Positions 1 to 6,037 of a DNA stretch of 6,325 bases are shown piece by piece. Position numbers and translations under genes: made by a program. The notes beneath the pieces were generated by a model, which worked only from the letters and a program-made list of their open reading frames with translations, was not told where the DNA came from and ran no database searches. This DNA is from Candidatus Bathyarchaeota archaeon (GTDB lineage: Archaea; Thermoproteota; Bathyarchaeia; Bathyarchaeales; Bathyarchaeaceae): positions 1 to 6,325 of the forward strand of contig QMYO01000102.1 of NCBI GenBank assembly GCA_003662715.1, given 5' to 3'. Each line of letters opens with the position of its first letter. Positions within the stretch are counted from its first letter, which is position 1.

Positions 1-154
1 CTATTACGGTGCCGTAGGCTGGAAGCTTAAAGGCGACTTGAGGACTCCACCGCCAATTACTTGCAAAAGCAGCCTTCACAGACACGGAAAAAACGAAAGA
101 AAACAATAAAACAACAATGAAAAAAATTTTGCAGGGAGAGAGTTTAGCGTTCAC
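1..154 (-). CDS. Secreted protein of unknown function, N-terminal fragment (runs off left edge)
   Basis: Reading leftward from a GTG at 154-152, the frame stays open to the window edge, giving about 51 codons. The product begins MNAKLSPCK, followed by a hydrophobic core (IFFIVVLLFSFVFSVSV) and the end KAAFAS, which fits a signal peptide cut at A-F-A. After it comes NWRWSPQVAFKLPAYGTV, too short to assign. The start is supported by GGGGGTG at 167-161, 6 nt before the GTG, and by an in-frame TAA just upstream (160-158). It lies 50 bp downstream of the beta-helix gene with no evident promoter between them, so it is probably in the same transcript. The family is unknown. The call rests on start signal, signal peptide and open frame only. 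Confidence 0.65.
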   Translation of the reverse strand, partial: MNAKLSPCKIFFIVVLLFSFVFSVSVKAAFASNWRWSPQVAFKLPAYGTVI

Positions 155-160
155 ACGTTA

Positions 161-167
161 CACCCCC
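161..167 (-). promoter_or_regulatory. Shine-Dalgarno site of the left-edge gene
   Basis: The minus strand reads GGGGGTG, then 6 nt, then the GTG start at 154. GGTG/GGGGTG is the usual archaeal anti-16S match. This site decides the start, because the second, overlapping GTG at 156-154 is followed at once by TGA. Confidence 0.6.
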
Positions 168-204
168 TTTTCGCGAGGCTGGCTCCGAATCACCTTCTTT
201 TGGC

Positions 205-2001
205 TTAGTAGAACTGTACTTCTACCCGATAGACTGTTATGTCTTCAGTTGCACTTGAACCCTTAACTTTCAGCCAGACACTACGCTCAGTACTAATATC
301 CACGTCTGTCCAGTCCCCGACTCGGAGGCCGTTTCCACTTCCGTCCCATGTTACCTCACATATTATTGCCCCAGCGGTTCCATCCCATAACGCAATGCCT
401 TTACCGCTTCCAGTTTCGTTTCCGCCAGCATAAGCTATTATCCTTATCTTCTTCGGTTTAAACTTGTCAAACGGTATTTTAGTTATAGCCGACGGGAACG
501 CCGTTACATAATCTGTGCCCGGGTCGGTTACAGTTTGCCCAGCTGAATCGTACATCATTAAAATTGACATCGGAGCATCCAATTTTCTTGTGCCGAATAA
601 TCTGAGGTTGCTGAAATCGTTAAGGAAACCTTCTGCGGTGGGGTCTATGCTCGGGTATTCTCCGCCGCTCTGGTGTACTAAAGCCCAAAAAGTAGTGTCT
701 GCTTCTGCCTTGAAAGCATACTGACCAGCAGAATATTCACCATATAAGTGCCAAAGTTTAAGCCCGGTATTGCCACTTCTAAGTAGGACTCCCACGTCGT
801 GTCCGCTGAGGTCCATGGCATAAACACTGTTAGCATGTCCATACGCAACATCTACTCCAATTCCACAATTACTTAAATATTCAATCCAAATATGATTAGC
901 GTTCGCTGTGTAATGGTTAGAATCGCCTATTATGATGCCTGTATCCATTTTTGAACTCGGATACCATAACCTTACAACGTTCCAATATGCACCTGAGCCG
1001 TCTTCATTATCTATTTTTACACCTATGTTTCCATGTCCGTTTCCCAATCCCTGAACTTGCAAATTAACCTCGCATACCGAAGCATTTTGAATTAACACTC
1101 CTTTAGCATTATCAACAGCGAGTTCAAGTCTAGCGGAAAGTTTAACACCGCTACCTGTTATTTTAAACGCATAATCCGCGAAGTTTACTGTTACAATTTT
1201 CTGCCAGTTCACCCGAAGCTCAATTTCCTTGTCGAGCACAATTTGGGAGTTGAGAGTTATATCATCTTTAATAACGATTAAGTCACCGTTTGAACAGGCA
1301 GCAACCGCTGACTGTATCACCGTCGCCGCATCCGAACCGCTAAACTCAATCTGCCCAGTCCTACCGTTCTTGGCGTAAATGATGTCTAATACTCCGTCTC
1401 CGTCTGTGTCGTCTCCGGAAATTATGTAGCTTGCTGTCTCCATGAAGCTTGCAGGCTCAATTGCTATGGTTCCCGTCTGAGCCGTAATAGTTCCGACAAG
1501 ATAGCCGGCTGAAAACGCCGCTAAACCTATGATACAAACAGCAAGCGCACGCTTCAGCCATTTACGCTTCCGAACAGCAGGAACAACCATCAAACCGACA
1601 AGGCAAAGTCCAGAAATACTGAAATACTGCAGGGCTACAATTGGAGCCGGAACAATGGCTGGCTGACTGAAGGTTGCAGATTCAGAAGTTAATGGTTCCA
1701 CGCTTGGAAGTTCTGTAGCTGTACCAAACCGATACGGAATATTCAGATTCGACATTTCCATATCTGGAATTTCACTTTTCAGCTCTTGCAACTGTCTAGA
1801 AAGGTTTTGCTGGATTTCCTGTCTGTATTTGGCTATAAGCTGTTCAACACTGTCCACGCCATAGTTTTCACGCAAATACTGAGTTGCAGGGTCGCTTATC
1901 TGCTGGGCTTGACTGGCATAAGCTTGAACTGCAAAGCTGAAACCCAAAATGAAAACGAACACCGTCACTACTACTACCATAACTTTTTTACTCGTGAACA
2001 T
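205..2001 (-). CDS. Membrane-anchored extracellular beta-helix (pectate-lyase-like fold) protein
   Basis: A 598-aa protein. Residues 1-29 form a signal peptide or first membrane segment (hydrophobic, ending VQAYAS). Residues about 40-80 are polar, with Q/E/K/L spacing that suggests a short coiled coil. Two membrane segments at about 124-143 and 152-173 flank a basic loop RKRKWLKR (144-151), which should face the cytoplasm, leaving both flanking domains outside. D198-D206 (DTDGDGVLD) is an exact D-x-D-x-D-G-x-x-D calcium-loop pattern. The stretch YAKNGRTGQIEFSGSDAATV (209-228) resembles the entry to right-handed beta-helices of the pectate-lyase/tail-spike type. Residues about 230-470 show short repeated beta strands, and about 475-598 look like a beta-sandwich cap. 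No catalytic set was identified, so binding or a structural role is as likely as an enzyme. The ATG at 2001 has AAGGAGGT 9 nt upstream. It carries only three N-glycosylation sequons (NLS, NAS, NET) and has no C-terminal anchor, unlike its upstream neighbours. Confidence 0.85.
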   Translation of the reverse strand: MFTSKKVMVVVVTVFVFILGFSFAVQAYASQAQQISDPATQYLRENYGVDSVEQLIAKYRQEIQQNLSRQLQELKSEIPDMEMSNLNIPYRFGTATELPSVEPLTSESATFSQPAIVPAPIVALQYFSISGLCLVGLMVVPAVRKRKWLKRALAVCIIGLAAFSAGYLVGTITAQTGTIAIEPASFMETASYIISGDDTDGDGVLDIIYAKNGRTGQIEFSGSDAATVIQSAVAACSNGDLIVIKDDITLNSQIVLDKEIELRVNWQKIVTVNFADYAFKITGSGVKLSARLELAVDNAKGVLIQNASVCEVNLQVQGLGNGHGNIGVKIDNEDGSGAYWNVVRLWYPSSKMDTGIIIGDSNHYTANANHIWIEYLSNCGIGVDVAYGHANSVYAMDLSGHDVGVLLRSGNTGLKLWHLYGEYSAGQYAFKAEADTTFWALVHQSGGEYPSIDPTAEGFLNDFSNLRLFGTRKLDAPMSILMMYDSAGQTVTDPGTDYVTAFPSAITKIPFDKFKPKKIRIIAYAGGNETGSGKGIALWDGTAGAIICEVTWDGSGNGLRVGDWTDVDISTERSVWLKVKGSSATEDITVYRVEVQFY

Positions 2002-2063
2002 TACATTTTAACCTCCTTAACTTTAATAGCAACTGAAGGCGTATTTAAGATTAACTTGAACAT
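2001..2063 (-). CDS. Possible 20-aa leader ORF coupled to the beta-helix gene
   Basis: An ATG at 2063-2061 with GGAGGAG 6 nt upstream (2076-2070) opens a 20-codon frame, beginning MFKLILNTPS and ending VKEVKM. Its TAA shares one base with the ATG of the beta-helix gene (TAATG, stop at 2003-2001), and the Shine-Dalgarno of that gene lies inside it. This is the arrangement of translational coupling. Against it: a frame this short arises easily by chance, and a TATA-like box inside it (2042-2049) would start transcription downstream of its ATG. Function unknown. Confidence 0.25.
   Translation of the reverse strand: MFKLILNTPSVAIKVKEVKM
2042..2049 (-). promoter_or_regulatory. TATA-like box ahead of the beta-helix gene
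   Basis: The minus strand reads CTTAAATA. With the usual archaeal distance of about 26 nt, transcription would start near 2019, just ahead of AAGGAGGT (2018-2011) and 18 nt from the ATG. The beta-helix gene could therefore have its own promoter rather than depend on the gene ending at 2089. There is no match to the 25-bp element found before the three surface genes. Evidence is position and base composition only. Confidence 0.35.
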
Positions 2064-2088
2064 TGCCTTCTCCTCCGCTTTCTCTCTT

Positions 2089-2919
2089 CTACTTCTTTTT
2101 GATGAGCATTACTGCGCCGACAATTGTTAATGCGGCTCCGGCTATTTGCAGGTATGTTCCATACAGTCTTCTTCCTGTTGCGCAGTTTAGTGTTATGTTC
2201 ATAAGTCTGATTGTCTGTTCCTCTGTGAGCACGTTTCCTTCCAGCGTGTAGACTCCTGGGCTTGGAAGCGTGTAGCTGCCATGCCATGAACCGTCAGGAA
2301 GCTTGCTGAGTTGCACGGTGTCGATTAGCTGTCCATCCTTGTAGACTTCAACGTTTACCTGTATGATATATTCTGGATTTTCTGTTGGGATAAACGTCAA
2401 GTCTAGTTCTGGGCTGTCCACGAGCATTGCTGCTTTGCTTGTTGCTTGCTCCCCGTTTATAGTGAAGTAGCCGTTTGGCGTTACAGCAGTTGGAATTTCA
2501 GTCCAAGGCGGAATGAAATAGACCGTTGTGGAAACACTGCATGACCTGCCTTCGACGTCCTCAACATAATATGTGACTTCATAGTTTACTTTGTATTCTG
2601 GCGGAACGACGCTGCACTTGTAAAGGTATAAGTCAAACTGGTCGTAGGATTGACTGCCTTCAAATTGCATTATGTAATCTGTTCCAATGAATGTTACTTT
2701 AACAATTGACAGCGGAACTCCTTTTTCGCTCATCACGAAAGACCACAGGTAATATTTGCCGTCTGCCTGCTGAGTGATTGGGCCGTTAGCACAATAAATC
2801 TCTGATGTCCACGGATAGCTCGGCGGAGGCGCCAATACAAGAGGAAACAGCATCGGCGCGGCTATCAGCACAGCCCCAATCAGAATCAACAGCCACGGAA
2901 GCAGATTTCTGGCTTTCAC
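2089..2919 (-). CDS. Surface protein with N- and C-terminal membrane segments; paralog of the 5998-5111 gene
   Basis: A 276-aa protein if started at the GTG at 2919. An N-terminal membrane segment (about 6-30, with IGAVLIAAPMLFP) precedes two extracytoplasmic beta-rich domains, about 35-140 and 145-245. The second opens with NGYFTIN (149-155) and holds VEVYKDGQ and SWHGSYTLPSPGVYTLEG. A C-terminal membrane segment (about 255-273) ends in KKK. Each block has a counterpart in the 295-aa protein, so they are clear paralogs with an Ig-like look; no named family is recognised. The frame can be extended to a GTG at 2928, but I prefer 2919. There GGTG lies 6 nt upstream, the N-terminus becomes MKARNLLPW, and the distance to the shared 25-bp element becomes 39 nt, as in the other two genes. 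The gene lies directly downstream of the exosortase-like gene, and its promoter overlaps that gene's last codon and stop. Confidence 0.8.
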   Translation of the reverse strand: MKARNLLPWLLILIGAVLIAAPMLFPLVLAPPPSYPWTSEIYCANGPITQQADGKYYLWSFVMSEKGVPLSIVKVTFIGTDYIMQFEGSQSYDQFDLYLYKCSVVPPEYKVNYEVTYYVEDVEGRSCSVSTTVYFIPPWTEIPTAVTPNGYFTINGEQATSKAAMLVDSPELDLTFIPTENPEYIIQVNVEVYKDGQLIDTVQLSKLPDGSWHGSYTLPSPGVYTLEGNVLTEEQTIRLMNITLNCATGRRLYGTYLQIAGAALTIVGAVMLIKKK

Positions 2920-2958
2920 GTCATCCACCAGCGTATTTTTAGTTTGTCAATTATAGAA

Positions 2959-2983
2959 AAGTTTAACCGTGAAAAATTTAAGG
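2959..2983 (-). promoter_or_regulatory. Shared 25-bp promoter/operator element, copy A
   Basis: The minus strand runs from CCTTAAATTTTTC to CACGGTTAAACTT and is identical over 25 bp to copy B (5054-5078). It ends 39 nt before the GTG at 2919. If TTAAACTTTT is the TATA box, transcription starts near 2935, leaving a leader of about 16 nt that holds GGTG. The CCT and TAA at its upstream end are the last codon and stop of the exosortase-like gene, so the element doubles as coding sequence. Confidence 0.7.
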
Positions 2984-3505
2984 TCTCGCGTAGGCGTAGG
3001 CGAGAAAGGCGCAGAAGGCAATGTAAAGGGTGTATATGAAGAAGGCTACGCTGTCGTGGAAGGTTTGCCATCCGGCGGATTGCACAAGCGAGGTGTAGTA
3101 ACAGTCTGCAAGGTAGAGAGTCACGCCTATCCTGACAATGTTTACGGCTGTTCCAACGATAAACGTTAAAAGTAGCATTATGAGAATTCCGAGCTTTGTG
3201 GGAGCGTAGCCTTTCAGCGCAAGGACAAGCGTGATTACAAGTGTTGCGGCTACTGCGACTAGTGCTATGGTTGTGAAGTCTATGCAGGAGTGAGCGATGT
3301 TCACTTTTTCTCCGTTAGAAAGGGTTATTACGGTTCCGTTAAGCGTCATTCCTGAGGCTCCAAGCGTTTCAGCTAGGCTGAAGCTTGCACATGCGAATGT
3401 TTCGCGTAGGCTGTCAAGCCAAACAAAATAATTTACGCCTAGAATCGGCAACATGCAAAGAAACATCACAGCCAAAGCAATCAGAACTATTGCGGTTAAC
3501 CTCAA
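2978..3505 (-). CDS. Exosortase/archaeosortase-like integral membrane transpeptidase or protease
   Basis: A 175-aa protein with four membrane segments, about 4-27, 78-97, 105-122 and 152-172. The family removes C-terminal anchors from exported proteins using Cys, Arg and His on the outer face. Here candidates are C74 (in HSCIDF), R125 (in NIVRIG) and H150 (in FHDSVAF), in the right order and at the outer ends of segments. The stretch before C74 (GMTLNGTVITLSNGEKVNIA) matches the family's G-x-I-x-L-x-x-G-x-x-V lead-in. K98 and K104 in the middle loop fit positive-inside topology. The length fits a compact single-domain form without extra membrane helices. SCID replaces the common CSG/CTG, so the subfamily is unclear. 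The start is TTG (3505) with GTGGTG 8 nt upstream; an in-frame TAA lies at 3547-3545 and no ATG or GTG in between is in frame. It sits between the 469-aa and 276-aa anchored surface proteins, plausible substrates, though this is inference. Confidence 0.72.
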   Translation of the reverse strand: MRLTAIVLIALAVMFLCMLPILGVNYFVWLDSLRETFACASFSLAETLGASGMTLNGTVITLSNGEKVNIAHSCIDFTTIALVAVAATLVITLVLALKGYAPTKLGILIMLLLTFIVGTAVNIVRIGVTLYLADCYYTSLVQSAGWQTFHDSVAFFIYTLYIAFCAFLAYAYARP

Positions 3506-3541
3506 ATTTGTGGCACCACAGAAAGGGTATCCTCCAAGAAA

Positions 3542-3549
3542 AATTTAAA
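3542..3549 (-). promoter_or_regulatory. TATA-like box of the exosortase-like gene
   Basis: The minus strand reads CTTTAAAT, followed by TTTTCTTGG and preceded by CCAAAA. Transcription would start near 3519, giving a leader of about 14 nt before the TTG at 3505. Part of it (TTTAAATTTTTC) matches one half of the shared 25-bp element, but the GGTTAAACTT half is missing and the spacing to the start differs. Confidence 0.5.
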
Positions 3550-3561
3550 GTTTTGGTTTAT

Positions 3562-3582
3562 TTAGTTGATTAGGTAAACTAA
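3562..3582. repeat. Inverted repeat upstream of the exosortase-like promoter
   Basis: TTAGTT (3562-3567) and AACTAA (3577-3582) form a perfect 6-bp inverted repeat with a 9-nt spacer. A second pair, GTTTA (3556-3560) and TAAAC (3575-3579), overlaps it. It lies just upstream of the TATA box, where an activator could bind, and just past the end of the 469-aa gene. AT-rich DNA yields such repeats by chance. Confidence 0.3.
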
Positions 3583-3605
3583 GAAATTTGAGGATGATGG
3601 CTGGT

Positions 3606-5015
3606 TTAGCTCCTCTTTATTAGTGCGTATCCTATTGCTACGGCGACGATTATGACTAGCAGCATTATTGCTTGAACGTTGATTGCTGGCTGTATGGTTA
3701 CTTCTGGCGACGGAGGCGGCGCTATTTCTTCTTCAGGCGCTGTAGGAGGAGCTGGCGCTCCATGAGGGTTGAACTCGTAGATTTCTATTGTATGGGCTGA
3801 GAGGCTTACCGTCACATTTAGCAGACCATTTGACCACGTGTAGTTGCTTGCTGGAAGTATCTGCTGGTCAACGTAGATTCCGAAGGGAGAGCGGCTTATT
3901 CTTACCGTGAAGGTTTTTGTTCCTGAGCCTGAAACTATGAAGGTTAGCTTGTTTATTCCTCCTTGGAAGCTTATTGAGGTTACATTTACGCCTGAAGGTG
4001 CACCGCAGAGGTAGACTAGCGGCAGATACATGTTGACTTGCGTCTGGTTGCTGACTAGGTTGGTCACGTTGAAGGCGATTTGTGACGGCGCTACTGTGAC
4101 GGGGCTTCCGCTGACTGATGCGGCTACTGCCTGTCCAATATTTGTTATGAGGGGATAGTTGGGTGTGACATAGTATACTGTGAAGTTGTGGTCAGTCACG
4201 CCTGAAGGCGATGTTAGAGTGAATGTTTCTGTGTGATTGAAAACTCTGGAGACTCCATGCTGGATTTCTTCGTCGGTTGCAGTCCAGCTTCCAACGGATA
4301 TTGGAAGGCTATATGTAATGTCTACTTTGAAGTAGTCGATTGTCAAGGTGAAGTCTGTGTCGGTGTCATTGCAGTAGATTCTGAACATGAGTGTGTTGTT
4401 GTTTGAAGTGTCAATGTAGCGGGCGGTAAAGTTTGAGAGTGCACCTATACGGTAGCCAGCTGAATGCGGTGTTGTATAGTTGAGGTAGTGTCCAAGCCAT
4501 TTCCATGTTCCGCCAGTAAAGTTGTATATGTAAATGTCGGCTGCCGTATCGCAGTAGTCAGACACGTTTCCATAGACTGTTACCCAAGCATCTGTAATCC
4601 ACGAAGCGTTTGTTATATAGTGGTTGCCTAACGTCACGTTTAACGTGAAATCAATGTAGAAGGGGCCTCCGACAGTAGCGTTTGTAGCGTCTACAATGTA
4701 GTAGTCGTCATCGTCCGCGTAGGTTTTGTTCAGAGGCGTAGAAATCGGCTCGGCATGGACTGTGCTGTTAGCGTCTGCACCTAAAACCTGCGTTACGTTA
4801 ACCGTGCAGGTAGGCGAAGAATACGTTGCGTTTCTAATGAAGCCGTTGAAGCTCCAGCCAAGCAGAGTATCAGAAGGAGTTCCAGAGGGAATTGCAATTG
4901 GTTTTACAGCTATGTAGCCTACTGGCCGGGTCGAGGCTGAAGCGTCAGCCAAGCCAACAAACATTCCCAGAACCAACGGAATAGCCAAAGCAAGTATGCA
5001 CATTAGCCTTTTCAT
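3606..5015 (-). CDS. Heavily N-glycosylatable surface protein with stalk and C-terminal membrane anchor
   Basis: A 469-aa protein. A signal peptide (about 1-26, MKRLMCILAL... to ADASA) leads into a large extracytoplasmic region with 20 N-x-S/T sequons by my count. The stretch from about 135 to 230, rich in aromatic residues and ending near DTDFTLTIDYFKVDITY, looks like a jelly-roll or carbohydrate-binding-like beta-sandwich. Further beta-rich sequence runs to about 415. A Pro/Glu-rich stalk (about 417-438, with PAPPTAPEEE) precedes a membrane segment (about 447-466) and the end KRS. Sorting-signal proteins share this stalk, helix and basic tail plan, but no PGF-CTERM or other motif I know is present. 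ATG at 5015 has GTGA 6 nt upstream. Copy B of the shared element lies 38 nt ahead. Role inferred: envelope or S-layer-associated glycoprotein. Specific ligand unknown. Confidence 0.8.
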   Translation of the reverse strand: MKRLMCILALAIPLVLGMFVGLADASASTRPVGYIAVKPIAIPSGTPSDTLLGWSFNGFIRNATYSSPTCTVNVTQVLGADANSTVHAEPISTPLNKTYADDDDYYIVDATNATVGGPFYIDFTLNVTLGNHYITNASWITDAWVTVYGNVSDYCDTAADIYIYNFTGGTWKWLGHYLNYTTPHSAGYRIGALSNFTARYIDTSNNNTLMFRIYCNDTDTDFTLTIDYFKVDITYSLPISVGSWTATDEEIQHGVSRVFNHTETFTLTSPSGVTDHNFTVYYVTPNYPLITNIGQAVAASVSGSPVTVAPSQIAFNVTNLVSNQTQVNMYLPLVYLCGAPSGVNVTSISFQGGINKLTFIVSGSGTKTFTVRISRSPFGIYVDQQILPASNYTWSNGLLNVTVSLSAHTIEIYEFNPHGAPAPPTAPEEEIAPPPSPEVTIQPAINVQAIMLLVIIVAVAIGYALIKRS

Positions 5016-5053
5016 TTTAGCTCACTGACTATAAGTGAACAAAGAAATTAAAT

Positions 5054-5078
5054 AAGTTTAACCGTGAAAAATTTAAGG
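5054..5078 (-). promoter_or_regulatory. Shared 25-bp promoter/operator element, copy B
   Basis: Identical to copy A over all 25 bp. It ends 38 nt before the ATG at 5015. If TTAAACTTAT is the TATA box, transcription starts near 5030, giving a leader of about 15 nt that contains GTGA. Unlike copy A, it lies wholly in noncoding DNA, so the identity is not explained by coding constraint. Confidence 0.7.
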
Positions 5079-5110
5079 TTTTAAGCTCTATCTGCACAAA
5101 AAGTGAAATG

Positions 5111-5998
5111 TCAATGTTTGGCGAAGAATATTACTGCTCCAAGTGCCACGAAGACGACGCCTATTACCTGTAGCGGTGTTAGCACTATGCTTGGCATTTG
5201 CTCGTTCCATCCTACCGTAACGCTCATCTTCTGGATTGGAGCTGTTCCCTCCGTCCATGTGTAGAAGCCTTTAAGCTGGTAGGTTCCGTAGTCTGGTAGC
5301 GTGTATGCGCCTGTCCAGGTTGGGTTGGAGCCTGAAAGGGTTACTGTGCCTATTTTGCTTCCGCCTTTCCAGACTTCAACGTAGACTCTGGTGATTTTCT
5401 CTCCGTTTTTGGTTGCTGTGAAGCCGAGGTTTAACGTCGGGTCGAGCACAATGATGGTTGTCTGCTGGTCGGCTCTTTTATTGTTGATTGTGAAGTAGCC
5501 GTCAGGTTCCTCAGCGATTGTCTTTGCATAGGTTGCTGTGGATTTGGTGTCGATTAATACGGCCTTGTGTTGGGATTCATCCCACACTCTGATTTCAATA
5601 GTCCATTCAAAAGTGTAAGTTACTCCTTCTTCTTGTGGAACTGCCCATTCTCCAGTAAAGGTGTAGACCACGTATCTGTTTTCTACTCCGCTTCTAGGCC
5701 CCTGATTTGTTAATGGTATTTTCTGTCCGTTTATCGTGCAGTAGCCTGTCCAGAAGCCGTCTCCGGGAAGACTTATGCCGAGCCTAGCGTCGTAGCTTAC
5801 TACTTCGCATTTAAGCTGTATTGTTTCTCCGGGAGTAAGCATTGTTGGGTTGTCGGCTGTCCCGTCTGGATAGAAGGAATACCAGAACTTCTCTGGATAA
5901 ATGACTGTAGCCAGTCCAGGCAGGAGTACTGGAGATGCCAGAAAAACAACGCCTATAACCATCAGGGCCATAGAGACGAATTTTTTGATGTTCATCAT
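5111..5998 (-). CDS. Surface protein with N- and C-terminal membrane segments; paralog of the 2919-2089 gene
   Basis: A 295-aa protein from the ATG at 5998 (MMNIKKFV...). A second ATG directly follows at 5995. An N-terminal membrane segment (about 9-30, IGVVFLASPVLLPG) leads into a first beta-rich domain (about 35-155, with C64 and C87) and a second (about 160-265) opening with DGYFTIN (166-172). The latter holds VEVWKGGSK and TWTGAYTLPDYGTYQLKG, matching the 276-aa paralog block by block. The C-terminal membrane segment (about 275-292, LQVIGVVFVALGAVIFF) ends AKH. The frame can be extended to an ATG at 6103, adding 35 residues, but that would put the promoter element inside the gene and give a polar start before the membrane segment, so I reject it. 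Function unknown; it is an envelope protein by architecture. It is the first gene of the minus-strand series. Confidence 0.8.
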   Translation of the reverse strand: MMNIKKFVSMALMVIGVVFLASPVLLPGLATVIYPEKFWYSFYPDGTADNPTMLTPGETIQLKCEVVSYDARLGISLPGDGFWTGYCTINGQKIPLTNQGPRSGVENRYVVYTFTGEWAVPQEEGVTYTFEWTIEIRVWDESQHKAVLIDTKSTATYAKTIAEEPDGYFTINNKRADQQTTIIVLDPTLNLGFTATKNGEKITRVYVEVWKGGSKIGTVTLSGSNPTWTGAYTLPDYGTYQLKGFYTWTEGTAPIQKMSVTVGWNEQMPSIVLTPLQVIGVVFVALGAVIFFAKH

Positions 5999-6037
5999 TT
6001 TTAACAACCAAATTATAGAAGGTTGTATTGTTAAAAT

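Noticed and set aside
239..433. Plus-strand ORFs within the beta-helix gene and elsewhere opposite the minus-strand genes
   Set aside because: They lie wholly opposite well-supported genes, lack ribosome sites and give low-complexity products.
2987..3020. GCGTAGGCGTAGGCG short tandem repeat
   Set aside because: It is explained by the alternating Ala-Tyr codons at the end of the exosortase-like gene (AYAYARP).
5085..5110. Terminator after the 295-aa gene (TTTTT on the minus strand near 5100)
   Set aside because: A single run of five T with no other signal is too weak to call in AT-rich DNA.
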